A stretch of 33,557 nt of DNA, from NCBI GenBank assembly GCA_045653425.1, contig JAZOLU010000014.1:1-33557 (forward strand). The letters run 5' to 3'. Shown one piece after another: positions 29,260 to 33,557 of the stretch. Both the position numbers and the translations under genes were made by a program. This DNA comes from RGIG3009 sp045653425 (GTDB taxonomy: Bacteria > Bacillota > Clostridia > Oscillospirales > Acutalibacteraceae). The stretch's first letter is position 1, and each line of letters starts with the position of its first letter. Below the pieces are notes generated by a model. The model ran no database searches. It had not been told where the DNA came from and was given only the letters and a program-made list of their open reading frames with translations.

Positions 29260-30164
29260 AAAACAAAGGAAAAGAATTCCGCTTATCGCTAACGCAGCGG
29301 CAAGCAATGACCGGGCGAATGTTCGTGCTGCCCTTCTACATTGGCTTCTTCATTTTCTTCATAAGCCAGGTGGTGCAATCCATTACGTTTTGCTTTAACG
29401 ACGTAATGTTCGACCCGGTAAATGGTTTGAACACCACGTGGGTTGGGACAGAAAATTTCCACTACATTTTCAATATAGATTCCAACTATAAGACTATATT
29501 GATTGGTTCGCTCACCGGTTTGGCGTGGAAGGTTCCCGTTATCGTGGTTGCCAGTTTGTTTATCGCCATTATTTTAAAATCCAAATTCGTGGGTCGAACC
29601 TTTGTGCGTGCCGTTTGCTTTTTACCCGTGGTGTTGGCCGGCGGTATCATTATGAGCATTGTTCAGGGTGATACGGTCTCCGCTAGTGTTATGGGCGGCA
29701 ATATGGTATCTTCCGGCGCGGTGGTCGACACCGACGCTCTGCAAGATTTTCTGGTGAACTTAGGGTTGGGTTCGGAAATCACCAACTTCATCAACACTAT
29801 TTATGAAAACATCTTCGGCGTGTTGTGGTCGTCCGGTGTACAGATAATCATTTTCTTGGCCGCGTTGCAAAGCATCCCAACCTCATTGTACGAGGCATCC
29901 GCCATTGAAGGTGCCACGGCGTGGGAAGATTTTTGGAAAATCACCATTCCGATGATTGGCCCAATGATTATGCTGAACGTATTCTACACCATTATCGATA
30001 GCGGTCTAAGCACCTCTAACGGCATTATGGCAAAAGTGCTTACGGAATACCACAAACTTAATTTGGACTTGTCTGCCGCAATGGGCTGGACCTACTTTGC
30101 GGTAATTGCGGTTGTGCTGATGGTTGTTGCGTTTGCGTTCCGCAAAGTCAACGTAAAATCGTAA
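29256..30164 (+). CDS. Sugar ABC transporter permease, MalF/UgpA type (pair 2)
   Basis: A 302-residue permease with six hydrophobic segments and EAA loop EASAIEGATAWEDFWKITIP, where the usual Asp is Glu. A larger extracytoplasmic loop (about 140-185, including GNMVSSGAVVDTDALQDFLV) distinguishes it from pair 1. AAGGAGGGA precedes ATG 29256, which overlaps the stop of the DUF5696 gene as ATGA, so translation of the two is probably coupled. Pairs with the next gene. Confidence 0.92.
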   Translation: MKNKGKEFRLSLTQRQAMTGRMFVLPFYIGFFIFFISQVVQSITFCFNDVMFDPVNGLNTTWVGTENFHYIFNIDSNYKTILIGSLTGLAWKVPVIVVASLFIAIILKSKFVGRTFVRAVCFLPVVLAGGIIMSIVQGDTVSASVMGGNMVSSGAVVDTDALQDFLVNLGLGSEITNFINTIYENIFGVLWSSGVQIIIFLAALQSIPTSLYEASAIEGATAWEDFWKITIPMIGPMIMLNVFYTIIDSGLSTSNGIMAKVLTEYHKLNLDLSAAMGWTYFAVIAVVLMVVAFAFRKVNVKS

Positions 30165-30177
30165 GGAGGTGTCTGTC

Positions 30178-31140
30178 ATGACCGGTATAAAAACAAACAA
30201 ACCCACTGCTGTGGTTGTCCGCCGCCGTGCACAGAGCTTCTTAGTTGCGCTTTTACGCACGTGCTTTCTGCTGGGGCTGTGCTATCTGTTCCTGTTCCCA
30301 ATTTTTTATCTGTTGCTGCAAACGTTTTCGGACCCCCAATCTCTCAGCAACCCCAACGTGGTATGGGTTCCGCTGAAATGGACACTTCAAAACGTAAAAT
30401 ACGCAGTTGCACGAATCCACTTTTGGCCGTCGATGAGCATCAGCTTGCAGCACGCTGTATTCGGCACGCTGGCATCACTGCTCTCCTGCTCACTGGTAGG
30501 TTACGGGTTCGCGCGGTACAAGTTTGCCGAAAAAGGCATTGCTTTTATGATGGTAATCCTCACCATCGTTGTCCCGCCGCAAACATTGCTGATTACGCAG
30601 TTCCTGCAATTCCAATCGTTCGATTTCGGTGGAATACTCAGCTTGTTTGGCGTGCAAATCAACCTGATCAGCACTCCGTGGGTTTTGGTACTGCCCGCTA
30701 TGTTTGGGTGCGGTCTGCGCAACGGGCTGTTCATTTTCATCTTCCGTCAATTCTTCCTCGGCTTACCAAAAGACTTGGAAGAAGCCGCTTGGGTGGACGG
30801 TTGCAACCCCTTGCGCACGTATATAAGCGTCATCCTCCCCAGTTCCGGTCCCGGCATCATCACCGTAACGCTGTTCTCGTTTGTATGGCACTGGAACGAT
30901 TATTATGCCTCCACCATGCTCTACAACAGCGAGATTAAGGCGTTGGTACCAATGCTCAAAGCCACCCTGACTGCTCTGTCATCAACCATAGGCAACGGCG
31001 GCGCGTCAGGCGCAGCGCTTTCAGCGCGCGGCATTTTGGGTGCAGCCGGTATGCTTGCCATCGTTGTTCCAATGTTGTTTTACATTGTGTTACAACGCCA
31101 CTTTGTGGAAAGTATCGAGCGCACCGGTATTGTCGGTTAA
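30178..31140 (+). CDS. Carbohydrate ABC transporter permease, MalG/UgpE type (pair 2)
   Basis: A 320-residue permease with six hydrophobic segments. EAA loop EEAAWVDGCNPLRTYISVIL near residue 200; other family stretches are LFLFPIFYLLLQTFSDPQSL and FVWHWNDYYASTMLY. ATG 30178 is chosen because AAGGAGGTG (30164-30172) is ideally spaced; an in-frame GTG at 30169 lies inside the RBS. It completes the second channel and is the last gene of the operon, ending at a strong terminator. No ABC ATPase is encoded in the operon or window. Confidence 0.92.
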   Translation: MTGIKTNKPTAVVVRRRAQSFLVALLRTCFLLGLCYLFLFPIFYLLLQTFSDPQSLSNPNVVWVPLKWTLQNVKYAVARIHFWPSMSISLQHAVFGTLASLLSCSLVGYGFARYKFAEKGIAFMMVILTIVVPPQTLLITQFLQFQSFDFGGILSLFGVQINLISTPWVLVLPAMFGCGLRNGLFIFIFRQFFLGLPKDLEEAAWVDGCNPLRTYISVILPSSGPGIITVTLFSFVWHWNDYYASTMLYNSEIKALVPMLKATLTALSSTIGNGGASGAALSARGILGAAGMLAIVVPMLFYIVLQRHFVESIERTGIVG

Positions 31141-31151
31141 TTTTAACTTTC

Positions 31152-31185
31152 ATCTTGCGCGGGCAACTGCCCGCGCAAGATTTTT
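31152..31185 (+). terminator. Intrinsic terminator closing the seven-gene operon
   Basis: Thirteen-bp GC-rich stem (31152-31164/31169-31181), 4-nt loop, then a T run to 31185. The gap 31186-31320 beyond it holds no gene that I can see. Confidence 0.95.
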
Positions 31186-31320
31186 CTGTTAGCAAACGGC
31201 GATTTTCAAAAGGAACACCCATAAATAGTTAACAAAGGGAATAGTTGCCACCACATCTTGTGTATAACGGACGTTCCCATATTTCCCCCAAAATTTATCG
31301 ATATTTTTTCCAAAAAACTA

Positions 31321-31349
31321 TTGCAAAAAGGAAAATTATTTGTTAAACT
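31321..31349 (+). promoter_or_regulatory. Promoter of the lipoprotein solute-binding gene
   Basis: TTGCAA (31321-31326), 17-bp spacer, TAAACT (31344-31349), giving a leader of about 60 nt. Confidence 0.65.
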
Positions 31350-31415
31350 TATGGTGCAGGTGGGCGTATCTTTACAACCCACAAGTATGAATTTTTTAGA
31401 AAAGAGGGCGTAATT

Positions 31416-33026
31416 ATGAACATGAAGCGCGGTTTGGCAATGTTGCTGGTCCTTTGTTTGGCGCTGTCGTTGGCAGCTTGCGGCAAGCAACCGGCAACCA
31501 CCACAACCACCACTACTACCGTTACCAACACAAACGGTGATGTCGTAGACACCCCCGACGTAACGGACGGTACCACGGTTGAGGGCGAGACAACCACTAC
31601 GCTGGAAGGTGAAACCACCGGCACCACATTGCCGGGTCAAACCACGGCAAAACCCGTACAGGGCGGCAAGGTCACAACCACGAAGACCACCAGAGGAAAC
31701 CGCACGTATGGCTCGAATGTTAGCACCCTGAACAACAAAGTAGACAAGCCGTTTTCCGAAGTTGAGTTTAAGGAAGGCACCAAAAAGTTTGACGAAGGTC
31801 TGAACTTCGGCGGCGAAACCTTCACATTCGCTAACACCTCCGTTTTAACAGGCCACCTTTTGGAGTACAAACAGGGCTTTGAAAAGGCGTACAACGCCAA
31901 GGTGACGGTTGAAGCCATTGCTCAGGAAGAATACTTTGCTAAAGTTGCCGCCAAAATGGCAACCAAAGAACCGTATGACATTCTCTTCACCACTGCTTTG
32001 AACTATCCGGAAAACGTGTTGTCCAATACGTTTGCTCCGTTGGAAGAACACCTCACCACGGCCGACTTGTGGAACGACAAAAGCTACAAAGAAGGCGGCT
32101 TCTCCAAATCGTTGGCGCAGTCTATGAGCTGGGATGGCCATATGTATGTCGCCGGTGGCCCCTACCTGGTGGGTCCCATTGTTGTGTACTACAACAAAAA
32201 GATGTGGAAAGATGCCGGCTATTCCGGCTCGCAAGACCCGTTGGCTCTGTACAAAGCCGGCAAATGGACGTGGGATGTACTTTATGACCAACTCTCCAAC
32301 ATTCAGGACAGAGAAAAGGGCAAATACGGCATTAACGACTTAATCAATTACAACACCTACGCTTTTGTCGACTCGTTCGACACGGGCGTCACCAAAATGA
32401 CGGATGACGGCCGCATTGTTTCCAACTTGAAAGACACCAAACTGTACAACGCGTTGGGTATGCTCCAAAAGTTCAGCTACGGTAACACTGCCGTTACCAA
32501 CCCGTCTGACGTGAATGACCCCGGTCGTACAATGTTCTTGTCCGGCAAAACCGCAGCGTTGCTCGGCGGTGCCGGCTGGTATGTGGATTTGCACAATGGT
32601 GCAAAAACTTCCGCAGTGTTCAGCAAATCCACGTCAAACCTCGGCATTGTTCCCTGCCCCACACCGTCGGCCGCCAAGGTTACTCCCGCTTGGCAGTGGA
32701 TGGGCTACGGCGCCGGTAACGGTACGGACCAAAAGGGCATTTTGGCAGCGTTGGCATACGCCAAGTACGACTCTGTTGTAAACCATGCCGAGGCCTACTG
32801 CAAAGAAATGCCCGATGAAATCCAAAAAATGATGCGTGACATTATCGACAAAGATAATCTCCGTTCTTCGATGTTTGGCTTCAAATCCTCGGCTGGTTCG
32901 GTTACCGAGGTAGCCGTTACCGTCTACACCGAAGTGGCAAAAAAAGGCTCCGATCCCGCAGTGGTGCTAAACGCATATCAAAGGAAGTTGAATACGATTA
33001 TTGCGGCGGCCACCGGTGCAGCGTAA
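31416..33026 (+). CDS. Lipoprotein sugar-binding protein of an ABC transporter, with Thr-rich linker
   Basis: A 536-residue lipoprotein. The lipobox ends LSLAAC with Cys22. Residues about 27-95 are a Thr-rich, Gly/Glu-containing linker that would hold the binding domain away from the membrane. The rest is a family-1 solute-binding fold: FTFANTSVLTGHLLEYKQGF, KEPYDILFTTALNYPENVLS, YLVGPIVVYYNKKMWKDAGY, DPLALYKAGKWTWDVLYDQL and GKTAALLGGAGWYVDL. GAGGG lies seven bases before ATG 31416. It has its own promoter after the operon terminator, so it can be expressed in excess of the permeases, and it most likely serves permease pair 2 (inference). Confidence 0.92.
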   Translation: MNMKRGLAMLLVLCLALSLAACGKQPATTTTTTTTVTNTNGDVVDTPDVTDGTTVEGETTTTLEGETTGTTLPGQTTAKPVQGGKVTTTKTTRGNRTYGSNVSTLNNKVDKPFSEVEFKEGTKKFDEGLNFGGETFTFANTSVLTGHLLEYKQGFEKAYNAKVTVEAIAQEEYFAKVAAKMATKEPYDILFTTALNYPENVLSNTFAPLEEHLTTADLWNDKSYKEGGFSKSLAQSMSWDGHMYVAGGPYLVGPIVVYYNKKMWKDAGYSGSQDPLALYKAGKWTWDVLYDQLSNIQDREKGKYGINDLINYNTYAFVDSFDTGVTKMTDDGRIVSNLKDTKLYNALGMLQKFSYGNTAVTNPSDVNDPGRTMFLSGKTAALLGGAGWYVDLHNGAKTSAVFSKSTSNLGIVPCPTPSAAKVTPAWQWMGYGAGNGTDQKGILAALAYAKYDSVVNHAEAYCKEMPDEIQKMMRDIIDKDNLRSSMFGFKSSAGSVTEVAVTVYTEVAKKGSDPAVVLNAYQRKLNTIIAAATGAA

Positions 33027-33058
33027 TAGCCTTATAAAGTAAAACCAATGGTGGATCT

Positions 33059-33085
33059 CCCCCTGACGGGAATTTCGTCAGGGGG
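33059..33085 (+). terminator. Hairpin after the lipoprotein gene, probable terminator
   Basis: Ten-bp GC-rich stem (33059-33068/33076-33085), 7-nt loop, but only GTT follows instead of a T tract. A second inverted repeat, GCGAGCGA (33122-33129) with TCGCTCGC (33153-33160), lies further on and is followed by an AT-rich stretch. Confidence 0.6.
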
Positions 33086-33243
33086 GTTGCCCGTCTAAAC
33101 AAGTTTTTCTTTTTGCCGAAAGCGAGCGACGGCGCGTTCCTCTTGCAACAACTCGCTCGCACTTTTACACCTCTTTTTTTGCAGGGTAACCTGTGTAATA
33201 CAATTGTTAACCAAAAAACAAAATGGAAGGAGTTCCTAACGCT

Positions 33244-33557
33244 ATGTCACATTGCAAAAAAATCTTAGCATTGCTTCTTTCTCTGACATTGATTGTTACC
33301 TTCGCCATTTCCGGGCTGGTACTGCCGGCCTCGGCGGAGGAGGTAATCATTGGTAAAGATCTCGTCACCGGCGGTAATATGGAAAGCGGGTCTTTTGGTA
33401 ATAAAACACCAGTTGAAGTTGAGGGTGAAAGCGGCAACCACGCGCTTCTCGTTCCCCAAGGAAATGGGGTCGCATACACTTTCGTAAATCCGTTACCCGC
33501 TGGGTACACCTACAAAATGACCTTCAGCGTTAAGGCGCAAACGGCAAATACGAATTT
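33244..33557 (+). CDS. Secreted protein with possible carbohydrate-binding domain, cut by window end
   Basis: Only the first 104 codons are in the window. The signal peptide is clear (MSHCKKILALLLSLTLIVTF and onward, cleavage likely after LPASA near residue 31). The following segment (TGGNMESGSFG, NHALLVPQGNGVAYTFVNPL, YTYKMTFSVKAQ) reads like a CBM4/9-type or galactose-binding-like beta-sandwich, in which 'G.MES' openings are common. GGAAGGAG (33226-33233) lies about ten bases before ATG 33244. Location after a sugar-binding lipoprotein suggests a secreted glycan-active enzyme, but the catalytic part, if any, is outside. Confidence 0.75.
   Translation, partial: MSHCKKILALLLSLTLIVTFAISGLVLPASAEEVIIGKDLVTGGNMESGSFGNKTPVEVEGESGNHALLVPQGNGVAYTFVNPLPAGYTYKMTFSVKAQTANTN

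Noticed and set aside
418..33026. Evidence for a phage, transposon or genomic island
   Set aside because: No integrase, transposase, tRNA attachment site or flanking direct repeat was found, and codon use looks uniform across the window.

Overview
The window reads as chromosomal DNA of a spore-forming low-to-mid-GC Gram-positive, most likely an uncultured member of the Clostridia (Oscillospiraceae-like). The basis is strong AGGAGG-type ribosome binding sites, an orphan spoVAE, a LysM/GH18 spore-cortex-lytic enzyme, a eukaryote-type NADP isocitrate dehydrogenase, a thiT TPP riboswitch, a metK SAM-I riboswitch, Thr-rich lipoprotein linkers and the NifU-like/GGGtGRT gene pair. The taxonomic placement is inference. 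No transposase, phage gene, CRISPR array or tRNA was seen.

Layout. 1-270: end of an rRNA operon (5S rRNA, 20-bp terminator hairpin, two more hairpins). 418-1407: lipoprotein with a Big_2 domain. 1471-3752 (minus strand): icd followed by a TPP-riboswitch-controlled thiT. 3890-5328: CPBP membrane protease and tadA. 5397-10677: hexuronate operon (uxaC, uxuA, SDR mannonate reductase, TIM-barrel isomerase, Gfo/Idh/MocA dehydrogenase), then mscL. 11235-11824: a small unknown protein and spoVAE. 11960-14905: beta-CASP nuclease and a SleL-like LysM/GH18 protein. 14922-17880: SAM-I riboswitch/metK, rsmD (apparently leaderless), coaD and a coiled-coil protein. 18026-19741: NifU-like protein plus GGGtGRT protein.

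20121-31140 is the most unusual part. It is a tight seven-gene operon encoding a solute-binding protein fused to carbohydrate-binding-like modules, a pair of sugar-ABC permeases, a secreted beta-propeller/TPR protein tethered to a Yip1-type membrane domain, a large secreted DUF5696-type protein, and a second pair of sugar-ABC permeases. A strong terminator follows, then a separately promoted lipoprotein solute-binding protein (31416-33026) and the start of another secreted protein cut by the window edge. No ATPase gene is present, so the importers would have to borrow a shared MsmX-type ATPase. I read this as a cell-surface glycan capture and uptake system in which the propeller-Yip1 and DUF5696 proteins are uncharacterised partners. 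The hexuronate operon has no transporter of its own, so it could be one catabolic outlet for this or another uptake system; that link is speculative.
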